Source: Nakamurella flavida
GTDB lineage: Bacteria > Actinomycetota > Actinomycetes > Mycobacteriales > Nakamurellaceae
NCBI RefSeq assembly: GCF_030811475.1
Contig: NZ_JAUSQV010000001.1
Coordinates: 4,256,334-4,320,333, forward strand
Reading direction: 5' to 3'
Length of the DNA stretch: 64,000 nt
Shown here piece by piece: positions 53,019 through 61,028 of this stretch. A model generated the notes under the pieces. The model was not told the DNA's origin and did no database searches. It saw only the letters and a list, made by a program, of their open reading frames with translations. The position numbers and the translations under genes are program-made. The first letter of the stretch is position 1. Each line of letters begins with the position of its first letter.

Positions 53019-53993
53019 ATGTCCGAGATCGCGCCCGCGAACCTGTCGCCCGCTCCGTCGTCGACCGCCTCCGCCCGTACCGACGACCGGACGGTGACGG
53101 TCATCGGTGCCGGCATGGCCGGCGCGGCCTGCGCGGTGGAGCTCACCCGGGCCGGCGTCCCCGTCCGCGTCCTGGACCGCGGTCGCGGGGTCGGCGGCCG
53201 GATGGCGAGCCGCACCCTGCACGAGCGGGCCGTCGATCTCGGGGCGGGGTACTTCACCGTGCGGGACGACGAGTTCGCCGAGGTCGTGGCGGGATGGCGG
53301 AGCGCCGGGCTGGCTCGGGAGTGGACCGACACGTTCAGCGTGCTCGAGGCGGGCCGGGCCCCCGAACGCAAGACCGGGCCGGTGCGCTGGGCCACTCCCG
53401 GTGGACTGCGGTCCCTCGTCGCCGCGATGCTCGCCGATCAGGACGTCCGGTCCGCGTCGCCGGTGACCGAGCTGCCCACCGGTGACGTCGTGGTCGCCAT
53501 GCCCGACCCGCAGGCCGCCAGGCTCGTGGACGTCCCCTCCCCGGTCGACTACCTGCCGGTGATCACCGTCGTCCTCGGGTTCACCGAACGGGGATGGGAC
53601 CTGCCGGATGCGGCCTTCGTCACCCACCCGGACATCGAGTTCCTCGCCGACGACGGGAGCCGGCGCGGCGACGGCGCCCCCGTCCTGGTCGCGCACAGCA
53701 CGCCCGACCGGGCCCGCCGGCACCTGGCGGATCCGGACACGGCCGTCGCGCCGATGGTCGCCGGGGTCGGGGACCTGCTCGGTGTGGGTGCGCCGGCCTG
53801 GACCCATGCCCACCGCTGGACCTTCGCCAAACCCGCGGATGCACGCCCCGAGGCGTTCTTCCTCCGGGAGGAGGACGGCCGGTGGGTGGGTCTGGCCGGT
53901 GATCAGTGGTGCCCGCAGGGATCGCCCCGGGTGGAGAGCGCGTGGCGGTCGGGCACCGATCTGGCCCGGGCACTGGTCGCGGCCCGGGGGTGA
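53019..53993 (+). CDS. Renalase-like FAD-dependent amine oxidase family protein
   Basis: 324-residue flavoprotein. The FAD motif 'VTVIGAGMAGAACAVELTRAGVPVRVLDRGRGVGGRMASR' in outline sits at residues 28-67, followed by 'AVDLGAGYFTVRDDEF'; near the end 'GLAGDQWCPQGSPRVESAWRSG' is the second FAD-binding region. The arrangement matches bacterial renalase-type oxidases (deamination or dehydrogenation of alpha-NAD(P)H isomers), but this is a family call only. Slightly short for the superfamily. Confidence 0.82.
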   Translation: MSEIAPANLSPAPSSTASARTDDRTVTVIGAGMAGAACAVELTRAGVPVRVLDRGRGVGGRMASRTLHERAVDLGAGYFTVRDDEFAEVVAGWRSAGLAREWTDTFSVLEAGRAPERKTGPVRWATPGGLRSLVAAMLADQDVRSASPVTELPTGDVVVAMPDPQAARLVDVPSPVDYLPVITVVLGFTERGWDLPDAAFVTHPDIEFLADDGSRRGDGAPVLVAHSTPDRARRHLADPDTAVAPMVAGVGDLLGVGAPAWTHAHRWTFAKPADARPEAFFLREEDGRWVGLAGDQWCPQGSPRVESAWRSGTDLARALVAARG

Positions 53994-54035
53994 CCCCGGC
54001 CGACGCCCGGGGCACCGCAGGAGCAGGCGGGTGGG

Positions 54036-54109
54036 CGCGCCCGGCAGGATTCGAACCTGCGACCTGAGGATTAGAAGTCCCCTGCTCTATCCAACTGAGC
54101 TACGAGCGC
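54036..54109 (-). tRNA. tRNA-Arg (TCT anticodon)
   Basis: GCGCTCG pairs with CGGGCGC (one G-U). Anticodon stem GGGGA/TCCTC with loop CTTCTAA gives TCT, reading AGA. T-arm GCAGG-TTCGAAT-CCTGC. 74 nt, CCA not encoded. Confidence 0.95.
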
Positions 54110-54200
54110 CTGAGTGAGCAGGGTAACCGCCCCGGTGTCCGGCGCCCCCGGAGCGGCTCCGGGCCCCCGGCGAAACCGGGGGACCGTCGGGGGCCAGCAG

Positions 54201-54206
54201 TACGCT
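54201..54206 (+). promoter_or_regulatory. -10 box of leaderless copD-ctaG transcript
   Basis: TACGCT, 6-nt spacer, then the GTG at 54213. Confidence 0.55.
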
Positions 54207-54212
54207 CGGGGA

Positions 54213-56297
54213 GTGTCCGAGACCGTCCGTACCCAGCCTCTCGACGGCCCGGCCGACGGGTCCGCCGCTCCCGTCGAACCCGTTCGTGCCCGGTGGACCG
54301 TCTCCGTCACCACCCTCGCGATGGCCCTGGTCGCGGTGTGCCTGGCCATCGGACTGGCGGCCACCGTGTCTCCCCGGGTGCTCATCCCCGGCCTCCCGGA
54401 CGCCGGGCGCCTGGTCGAGTACGCCACTCCCGGGGTCAAGGCGCTGTTCGACCTGACGGCTGCGCTGACGGTGGGTTGGCTGCTCGCTGCGGTCGTCCTG
54501 GTCCCCCCGCGCGAGCAGGGTCGCCTGGACGTCGGGGGCTACCGCGCCGTCCGGGCCGCCTCGCTGGCCGCGTGGGTCTGGGCCGCAGCCGCGCTGGCGC
54601 TCGTCCCGCTCACCTACGCCGACACCTACGGCGGGTCCCTGGTGGACGCCCTGTCCGCGGACACGGTGATCCAGGGCGTGAGCGTGTCCGACGCCATCCG
54701 CGGCTACCTGATCGCCGCGGTTCTGGCCGCGCTCGTCGCCGTCCTCGCCCGGGTGGTGCTGCGGCGCCCGTGGGCCGGGGCTCTGCTGGTGATGGCCCTG
54801 ATCGGGGTGCTGCCCCAGGCCGTCGGCGGTCACGCCGCCCAGTCCGGCGATCACGACGTCGCCGTCGACACGATGATCTACCACCTCGTCGGGGTGTCCG
54901 CCTGGGTCGGCGGGCTCGTCGCCCTGCTCGGTCTGGTGCGCCAGCGGGTCGCCCACCTGGACGTGATCGCGCGGCGCTACTCGGCGATGGCGCTCGTCGC
55001 GTTCGTCGTGGTGGCCCTGTCCGGCCTGATCAACGCCTGGGTGCGGCTCGCCGCCGTCAACGACCTGTGGTTGACCGACTACGGCCGGCTGGTGCTGGCC
55101 AAGGCTGCGCTCCTCATCACGCTGGGTCTGCTCGGGTGGCGGCATCGAGCCCGGACGTTGCGCACCCTCGGTGACGGCTCGGACCGGCGGCCCTTCCTGC
55201 GGTTGGCCGTGGTCGAGGTCCTGATCATGGCGGCCACCCTGGGTGTCGCGGCCGCACTGGCCCGGACGGCATCCCCGCCGACCTCCGCCGCCGTCCCCAG
55301 CGACATCGAACTGCTGCTCGGCTTCGACATCTCGGGCCCGCCGACGGTGGGTCGGCTGCTGCTGGACTGGCGGATCGACTGGATCCTCGGCCCGGCGGTG
55401 GTCGCCGCTGCGGTGCTCTACCTGGTCGGCGTCCGCCGGTTGCGCCGGCGCGGCGACGACTGGAGTCGCGGGCGAACCGCGGCCTGGCTCGGCGGCTGCG
55501 CCATGGTGCTCGTGGCGACCTCGTCCGGTCTGGGCCGGTACGCCGAGGCGCAGTTCTCGATCCACATGATCGCCCACATGGTGCTGGGCATGATGGCACC
55601 GATCCTGCTGGTGCTCGGCGGGCCGACCACCCTCGCCCTGCGTGTGCTGCCGGCCGCCCGGCGTGGAGAGGTGTCGGGCTTGCGGGAGGCGATCGTGGCC
55701 GGTGTGCACAGCCCGGTCACCCGGTTCCTCACCCATCCGCTGATCGTCTTCGCCCTGTTCATCGGGTCGTTCTTCGCGGTGTACTTCACGCCGCTGTTCG
55801 ACGCCATGATCGGATCGCACCTCGGCCACCTGATCATGAACGTGCACTTCCTGGCCGTCGGCTACCTCTACTACTGGGTCATCATCGGCGTCGACCCCAC
55901 CCCCCGTCGGCTCCAACCCCTGGTGAAACTGGGCCTGTTGCTGGGGGCCCTGCCGTTCCACGCGTTCTTCGGGTTGGCCCTGATGAACTCCCACACGGCG
56001 ATGGCTGCCGGCTACTACACGGGGTTGGTGCCCTGGAACACCGATCTGGTCAGCGATCAGCGGCTGGGTGGCGCCATCGCCTGGGGGGCCACCGAGATCC
56101 CGATCATCATCGTGGTCATCGCCCTGCTCGCCCAGTGGGCCAAGAGCGACGAGCGCGAGGCGGCCCGGTCCGACCGGACGACCACCCGGGGAGCTGCGGA
56201 CGACGAGCTCGACGCGTACAACGCCATGCTGGCGGGCCTGGCCGAACGGCAACGCGTGCGTCAACCCGATGCGGTTCCGCCCGGCGACGGTCGCTGA
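54213..56297 (+). CDS. CopD-CtaG fusion, copper handling for cytochrome oxidase
   Basis: 694-residue membrane protein with about 15 TM helices. The N-terminal half (about 25-370) is CopD-like, with 'DTMIYHLVGVSAWVGGLVALLG'. The C-terminal half (about 400-660) is the caa3-type CtaG family: 'QFSIHMIAHMVLGMMAPILLVLGGP', 'LGHLIMNVHFLAVGYLYYWVIIGVDP' and 'LPFHAFFGLALMNSHTAMAAGYY' (each in outline), with repeated His and Met suited to copper. The fusion is common in Actinobacteria and probably passes copper to oxidase. It may serve the ctaD product, whose gene is about 29 kb away. Confidence 0.9.
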   Translation: MSETVRTQPLDGPADGSAAPVEPVRARWTVSVTTLAMALVAVCLAIGLAATVSPRVLIPGLPDAGRLVEYATPGVKALFDLTAALTVGWLLAAVVLVPPREQGRLDVGGYRAVRAASLAAWVWAAAALALVPLTYADTYGGSLVDALSADTVIQGVSVSDAIRGYLIAAVLAALVAVLARVVLRRPWAGALLVMALIGVLPQAVGGHAAQSGDHDVAVDTMIYHLVGVSAWVGGLVALLGLVRQRVAHLDVIARRYSAMALVAFVVVALSGLINAWVRLAAVNDLWLTDYGRLVLAKAALLITLGLLGWRHRARTLRTLGDGSDRRPFLRLAVVEVLIMAATLGVAAALARTASPPTSAAVPSDIELLLGFDISGPPTVGRLLLDWRIDWILGPAVVAAAVLYLVGVRRLRRRGDDWSRGRTAAWLGGCAMVLVATSSGLGRYAEAQFSIHMIAHMVLGMMAPILLVLGGPTTLALRVLPAARRGEVSGLREAIVAGVHSPVTRFLTHPLIVFALFIGSFFAVYFTPLFDAMIGSHLGHLIMNVHFLAVGYLYYWVIIGVDPTPRRLQPLVKLGLLLGALPFHAFFGLALMNSHTAMAAGYYTGLVPWNTDLVSDQRLGGAIAWGATEIPIIIVVIALLAQWAKSDEREAARSDRTTTRGAADDELDAYNAMLAGLAERQRVRQPDAVPPGDGR

Positions 56298-56318
56298 CGC
56301 GCCGCCGGAGTCGCGCGG

Positions 56319-56879
56319 TCAGATGTGCTCGGACACGATCACCGCGGTGGTACCGGGCGCCAGCGCGCGGAACAGGTGGGGGATGTCGCCGGGGTAGCCG
56401 AGGTAATCGCCCGGCCCGAGCTCCACCGGGTCCTCGGCCGGCCCCACCAGGGCGCGCCCGGTACCCAGCACCAGGTGTTCCACCACGCCTGCGGCGTGCG
56501 GTGCGGACCGATGGGTGCGGTCGGGTTCGGCGGTGATGAGGTAGAGGTCCCGTCGTGCGCCGGGCGGGCCGGCCGAGAGCAGGGCGGTCCGGTAGTCGGC
56601 GGTTCCCGACGCCACGCTCGGCCCCGACCCGGCGCGGACGAGCGTCACCGTGTTGCGCGGCGGTTCCACCAGCCGGGCGAAGTTGACGTTCAGAGTGGTG
56701 CTCAGCGCCCACAGCGTCTCGATGCTGGGGTTGCCCACCCCCGCCTCCAGCTGGGAGAGGGTGGACTTCGCGATCCCGGCACGCCGGGCCACCTCGGCGA
56801 GCGACAGCCCCGCGCGGTGCCGCTCCCGCTGCAGGGCCGCAGCGATGATGGCCAGGGGGGCGCCGTCGTTCGGGCTCAT
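56319..56879 (-). CDS. XRE family regulator with C-terminal cupin
   Basis: 186-residue transcription regulator. Helix-turn-helix: 'LSLAEVARRAGIAKSTLSQLEAGVGNPSIETLWALS' in outline (about 20-60); cupin sensor: 'GVVEHLVLGTGRALVG', 'LGPGDYLGYPGDIPHLFRAL' (about 120-180). Divergent from azlC-azlD with 79 nt between, so it most likely controls that exporter in response to a small ligand. The ATG at 56879 follows GGGAGGTG by 5 nt. Confidence 0.93.
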   Translation of the reverse strand: MSPNDGAPLAIIAAALQRERHRAGLSLAEVARRAGIAKSTLSQLEAGVGNPSIETLWALSTTLNVNFARLVEPPRNTVTLVRAGSGPSVASGTADYRTALLSAGPPGARRDLYLITAEPDRTHRSAPHAAGVVEHLVLGTGRALVGPAEDPVELGPGDYLGYPGDIPHLFRALAPGTTAVIVSEHI

Positions 56880-56904
56880 GCCCTCACCTCCCTCGTACGT
56901 CATA

Positions 56905-56921
56905 TCGAACGGATCGTTCGA
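56905..56921. promoter_or_regulatory. Candidate operator between XRE regulator and azlC
   Basis: Inverted repeat TCGAAC-N5-GTTCGA in the divergent intergenic region, directly beside TTGACG (56923-56928), a -35-like box for azlC. The position suits repression or autoregulation by the XRE protein. Confidence 0.55.
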
Positions 56922-56958
56922 CTTGACGAACACTAACCCGTCCGTCCAGCATCTGCAC

Positions 56959-57642
56959 ATGAGAGCCACGTGGGTCCACCTGGGTCGTGACCGGGTGCGG
57001 GACATCGCGCTGGTCTGTCTGGCCGTGGCCGTCGTCGGGGCCTCCTTCGGTGCCGTGACCGTGGGATCGGGCCTGCCGGTATGGCTGCCGGTGGTGATGT
57101 CCGTGGTCGTCTTCGCCGGTGCGGCGCAGTTCCTCTTCGTCGGCATCCTGGCCGCCGGGGGCAGCCCGGTGGCGGCCGTGCTCGCCGGCCTGCTGGTGAA
57201 CGCCCGGCACCTGCCCTTCGGGCTCGCCCTCGGTCCGGTGATCGGCGGTCGGGCGGCCGAGCGGGTGTTCGGCAGCTACCTGCTCATCGACGAGTCGGTC
57301 GCCTTCACCCTGGCCGAACCGGACGACACCCGGCGGCGGGCCGTGTACTGGACGTCGGCGGTGGGCCTGTTCCTCGGGTGGAACGCCGGCGTCCTCGTCG
57401 GGGCGCTCGGTGGGAACCTGGTCGGTGACACCGACGTGCTGGGCCTGGACGCGGCCTTCCCGGCCGCCCTGTTGGCGTTGATCCTGCCCGCGCTGCGCGA
57501 GCCCGCAGCCCGCCGGGCCGCCATCACCGGCGCGGTCCTGGCGGTCGCCCTCAGCCCCCTCCTGCCACCCGGGCTCCCCGTGCTCCTCGCCCTCGCCGGG
57601 CTGTCGATCGGCCTGCTGCCGCCGCGGGACTCCGACCGATGA
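56959..57642 (+). CDS. azlC: AzlC family branched-chain amino acid exporter, large subunit
   Basis: 227-residue membrane protein with about five to six TM helices. It has 'ALVCLAVAVVGASFGAVTVGSGLPVWL' and 'FAGAAQFLFVGILAAGG', which contains the AzlC 'GAAQF' signature, and 'LLVNARHLPFGLALGP', with its conserved N-x-R-H. Together with AzlD it exports branched-chain amino acids or analogues. It overlaps azlD by 4 nt and is divergent from its likely regulator. Confidence 0.93.
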   Translation: MRATWVHLGRDRVRDIALVCLAVAVVGASFGAVTVGSGLPVWLPVVMSVVVFAGAAQFLFVGILAAGGSPVAAVLAGLLVNARHLPFGLALGPVIGGRAAERVFGSYLLIDESVAFTLAEPDDTRRRAVYWTSAVGLFLGWNAGVLVGALGGNLVGDTDVLGLDAAFPAALLALILPALREPAARRAAITGAVLAVALSPLLPPGLPVLLALAGLSIGLLPPRDSDR

Positions 57643-57995
57643 CCACGCTCGCCACGGCCCCGGTCGCCCCGGCCACCGGCACGCTGGGCCTGCTCGTCCC
57701 GGTGGTGGTGCTCGGCGTGGGCACCTACGGGTTCCGCCTCGCCGGCACTCTGCTGCAGTCCCGGTACCGCCTCCCGACCGGCGTGACCCGCCTGGTCGAC
57801 CGCGGGGTGGTGGTCCTGTTGGCCGCCCTGGTGGCCACGGCCGCCGTCCTGGAGGTCGGCGCCTTCGCCGGGACGGCACGGATCGTCGGCGTCGCCGTGG
57901 GCGGGGTGCTGGCCTGGCGCCGGGCCCCGTTCGTCCTGGTCGTGGTGGCCGCCGCCGGCACCACCGCGGGCCTGCGCGCGCTGGGCGTGGCCTGA
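57639..57995 (+). CDS. azlD: AzlD family exporter, small subunit
   Basis: 118-residue membrane protein with about four TM helices, 'LVVLGVGTYGFRLAG' near the start and a C-terminal 'APFVLVVVAAAGTTAGLRAL'. The small size, ATGA overlap with azlC and T-Y-G-x-R motif fit AzlD. It forms the transporter with AzlC. Confidence 0.92.
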   Translation: MTTLATAPVAPATGTLGLLVPVVVLGVGTYGFRLAGTLLQSRYRLPTGVTRLVDRGVVVLLAALVATAAVLEVGAFAGTARIVGVAVGGVLAWRRAPFVLVVVAAAGTTAGLRALGVA

Positions 57996-58148
57996 CCCGA
58001 TCCTGGGCGGGTCTTGCGGCGGACGGGTTGTCCCGATGTCCGGTTTCCATCCCCCGGCCGCCCGCTCGGCCCACCCCCGGCCTCGTCCGCCGCCAGGCTG
58101 ACCTGCACAGGAGTCGGGCAACCCGTCCGGCCCGGGCAGGAGGAAGTC

Positions 58149-58625
58149 ATGAAGAACGACGGCGCGACGGTCACCATCGTGGGGCGGGTGGCGGGTAATC
58201 CGCAGGTCGCCGAGGGCGGCACGGGGGACCGGGTCACCTTCCGGGTGGTGTCGACCGAGCGGCGGTACGACGAGGCCACCCAGGGCTGGGTGGACGGCGC
58301 CGAGTACGGCGTCTCGGTGGTCTGCTGGCGCAGTGTGGCCGCCGGTGTGCTGGGTCAGGTCCGCAAGGGTGACCCGCTCGTCGTGATCGGCCGGCTCTCG
58401 ACCCGTCGGTACGAGAAGGACGGCGCCGTCGAGTACTTCACCGAGGTGCGGGCCGATCTCGTGGCCCTCGACATCGCCCGCAGCGGCAACCGGTTCCGGC
58501 GCAGCACCCCGGAGGAACGCCCGGCGGAGTCGGTGGACGCCGGCCCGTCCGGTGCGGCGACCGACGCCACCGGTACGCACGAGCGGGAGGTGGAGCTGGT
58601 GGGGGCGGGCGAGCCGGCGTTCTGA
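58149..58625 (+). CDS. ssb: Single-stranded DNA-binding protein
   Basis: 158-residue OB-fold protein: 'VTIVGRVAGNPQVAEGGTGDRVTFRVVSTERRYDEATQGWVDG' and 'YGVSVVCWRSVAAGVLGQVRKGDPLVVIGRLSTRRYEKDG', in outline, are the SSB core (residues 6-110). The acidic tail lacks the canonical DDDIPF end, so this is probably the second, non-essential SSB paralogue rather than the replication SSB. GGAGGAAG lies before the ATG. Its position upstream of ettA matches mycobacteria from memory. Confidence 0.88.
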   Translation: MKNDGATVTIVGRVAGNPQVAEGGTGDRVTFRVVSTERRYDEATQGWVDGAEYGVSVVCWRSVAAGVLGQVRKGDPLVVIGRLSTRRYEKDGAVEYFTEVRADLVALDIARSGNRFRRSTPEERPAESVDAGPSGAATDATGTHEREVELVGAGEPAF

Positions 58626-59100
58626 GCCGGTTGCCGGTGGGCAGGGGTGTGCCGGTGCCCCGCCCCGCCCCGAACCTGGGCTCGGTGCAGCCCCGGCGTA
58701 CCGCCGCCCGGCTGTCGGTCCGGGCTGTGCACCGGGTTCGCCCGGGCGCCGGGTCGGGGCGGGACTCGCCGGAGTCCGGCCGCGGGGATCGTCACCGCGC
58801 GGGGGCGTCGGGTGTCCGTCGACACCGGCGCCCGGGTCGGTTCCCGCGGTCACCGTGCCCCTGGGGAAACCCGGGGGACCGCACCGGGTGCGGTGAGGCA
58901 CACTGGTCGGTGGTCCACCGGCCGGTCGACGCAGGTCATCCCGGCGGTCCGGGTCCCCGACCACGGCGGTCCCGGTGACCGCGAGGCCCGTCGCCATGGC
59001 GGCGGGTCCGTGACCGGCAGGACGACGACCGGCAGTGCAGGGATCCGCTGCGGCGCGACACACGCAGCGCAGTGACAGCGAAGAGCAGTGAGAGGGAGAC
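58626..59100. other. 475-nt intergenic region with two hairpins
   Basis: Between ssb and ettA. Two hairpins lie close together. The first is CCCCTGGG-GAAA-CCCGGGGG at 58858-58877, with a GNRA tetraloop and one U-G pair. The second is CCGCAC-CGG-GTGCGG at 58880-58894. Neither has a U-tract. No ORF here shows convincing coding character. The end holds GAGAGGGAG, the ribosome site of ettA. Confidence 0.5.
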
Positions 59101-60777
59101 GTGCCCGAGTTCATCTACACCATGAAGAAGGCCCGAAAGGCCGTGGGTGACAAGGTCATCCTGGACGACGTCACGATGTCGTTCTACCCGGGAGCCAAGA
59201 TCGGCGTCGTCGGACCGAACGGCGCCGGCAAGTCCACGATCCTGAAGATCATGGCCGGCCTGGACACCCCGAGCAACGGCGAGGCGTTCCTGTCCCCGGG
59301 TTTCACCGTCGGCATCCTCATGCAGGAGCCCGAGCTCGACGAGAGCAAGACCGTGCTGGAGAACATCCAGCAGGCCTTCGGCACGACCAACGCCAAGCTC
59401 GAGCGGTACAACGAGGTCCTCGCGCTCATGGAGACCGAGTACTCCGACGAGCTCCTCGAGGAGATGGGCACCCTGTCCGAGGAGCTGGACCACGCCGGCG
59501 CCTGGGACCTGGAGGCGCAGATCGACCAGGCGATGGACGCTCTGCGCTGCCCGCCCGGTGACGCCGACGTGAGCATCCTGTCCGGTGGTGAGCGACGCCG
59601 GGTGGCCCTGTGCCAGCTGTTGCTCTCCGCGCCGGACCTGTTGCTGCTCGACGAGCCCACCAACCACCTGGACGCCGAGTCGGTGCAGTGGCTGGAGCAG
59701 TTCCTCTCGGCCTACGCCGGCGCCGTCCTGGCCGTGACCCACGACCGGTACTTCCTCGACAACGTCGCACAGTGGATCGCCGAGGTCGACCGCGGCCGGC
59801 TCATCCCGTACGAGGGCAACTACTCCACCTACCTGGAGAAGAAGGCCGAACGGATGACGGTGGAGGGTCGCAAGGACGTCAAGCTGGCCAAGCGCCTCAA
59901 GGAGGAGCTGGCCTGGGTGCGGTCGGGCGCGAAGGCCCGGCAGGCGAAGTCCAAGTCTCGGTTGGCCCGGTACGAGGAGATGGCGGCCGAGGCCGATCGC
60001 ACCCGCAAGCTCGACTTCGAGGAGATCCAGATCCCGCCGGGGCCGCGTCTGGGCAGCATCGTCGTCGAGGTCGATCACCTCAAGAAGGGCTTCGGCGACC
60101 GGGTCCTCATCGACGGGCTCAGCTTCACCCTGCCGCGCAACGGCATCGTCGGGGTCATCGGGCCCAACGGCGTCGGCAAGACCACCCTGTTCAAGACCAT
60201 CGTGGGTCTGGAGCAGTCCGACAAGGGCAACGTGAAGATCGGCGAGACGGTCAAGCTGTCCTACGTCGACCAGAACCGTGGCGGCCTCGACCCCAAGAAG
60301 AACGTCTGGGAGACGGTCTCGGAGGGCCTGGACTTCATCAAGGTCGGCAACGTCGAGATGCCCTCGCGGGCCTACGTCTCGGCGTTCGGGTTCAAGGGCC
60401 CGGACCAGCAGAAGCCGTCCGGGGTGCTGTCCGGCGGGGAGCGCAACCGGTTGAACCTCGCGCTGACCCTGAAGGAGGGCGGCAACCTCATCCTCCTCGA
60501 CGAGCCCACCAACGACCTCGACGTGGAGACGCTCGGGTCGCTGGAGAACGCGCTCGAGCAGTTCCCGGGCTGCGCCGTGGTCATCTCCCACGATCGCTGG
60601 TTCCTGGACCGGACCTGCACGCACATCCTGGCGTGGGAGGGGACGGACGAGAACCCCTCCCAGTGGTACTTCTTCGAGGGCAACTTCTCCGACTACGAGA
60701 AGAACAAACTGTCCCGGCTCGGTGCCGACGCCGCCCGTCCGCACCGCGTGACCCACCGCAAGCTCACCCGGGACTGA
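59101..60777 (+). CDS. ettA: Energy-dependent translational throttle protein EttA (ABC-F)
   Basis: 558-residue ABC-F ATPase without membrane domain. First ABC domain: 'GVVGPNGAGKSTILK' (about 39), 'LSGGERRRVALC', 'LLLLDEPTNHLD'; the linker carries the arm and a Lys/Arg-rich helix; second ABC domain: 'GVIGPNGVGKTTLFK' (about 353), 'LSGGERNRLNLA', 'LILLDEPTNDLD'. EttA binds the ribosomal E site and gates translation by ADP/ATP ratio. GTG start with GAGAGGGAG upstream. ssb and gdh flank it as in mycobacteria from memory. Confidence 0.96.
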   Translation: MPEFIYTMKKARKAVGDKVILDDVTMSFYPGAKIGVVGPNGAGKSTILKIMAGLDTPSNGEAFLSPGFTVGILMQEPELDESKTVLENIQQAFGTTNAKLERYNEVLALMETEYSDELLEEMGTLSEELDHAGAWDLEAQIDQAMDALRCPPGDADVSILSGGERRRVALCQLLLSAPDLLLLDEPTNHLDAESVQWLEQFLSAYAGAVLAVTHDRYFLDNVAQWIAEVDRGRLIPYEGNYSTYLEKKAERMTVEGRKDVKLAKRLKEELAWVRSGAKARQAKSKSRLARYEEMAAEADRTRKLDFEEIQIPPGPRLGSIVVEVDHLKKGFGDRVLIDGLSFTLPRNGIVGVIGPNGVGKTTLFKTIVGLEQSDKGNVKIGETVKLSYVDQNRGGLDPKKNVWETVSEGLDFIKVGNVEMPSRAYVSAFGFKGPDQQKPSGVLSGGERNRLNLALTLKEGGNLILLDEPTNDLDVETLGSLENALEQFPGCAVVISHDRWFLDRTCTHILAWEGTDENPSQWYFFEGNFSDYEKNKLSRLGADAARPHRVTHRKLTRD

Positions 60778-60810
60778 CCCGCTCCCGCCGGCGCGCCGGC
60801 ACCGCACACC

Positions 60811-60847
60811 CGGCCCGGTTCCGCTCGTCCCGAGCGGAGCCGGGCCG
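60811..60847 (+). terminator. Terminator of ettA
   Basis: 17-bp stem with one G-U pair (CGGCCCGGTTCCGCTCG / CGAGCGGAGCCGGGCCG), TCC loop, followed by TTCC, 34 nt past the stop. Confidence 0.82.
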
Positions 60848-61028
60848 TTCCGTCCCCGGCGGGGATCGCACGCGGGGGCTCCGCGGCGCCCACCCGCCGA
60901 TGGGCTGTCCGGTCGTGACCCGGGGTCCGGGCGGTGTCCACCGCTGGTCCGGCGACCCGCCGGACGGCAGGCATAGGCTTCCCGGGACGCGACGGAGCGA
61001 GCACCGCCGCCGACGGAGAGGGCGTTGT

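Noticed and set aside
58647..59075. 142-codon open frame between ssb and ettA
   Set aside because: Arg/Gly/Pro-rich in all frames, no start with a ribosome site or -10 spacing, and it runs into the ettA ribosome site.
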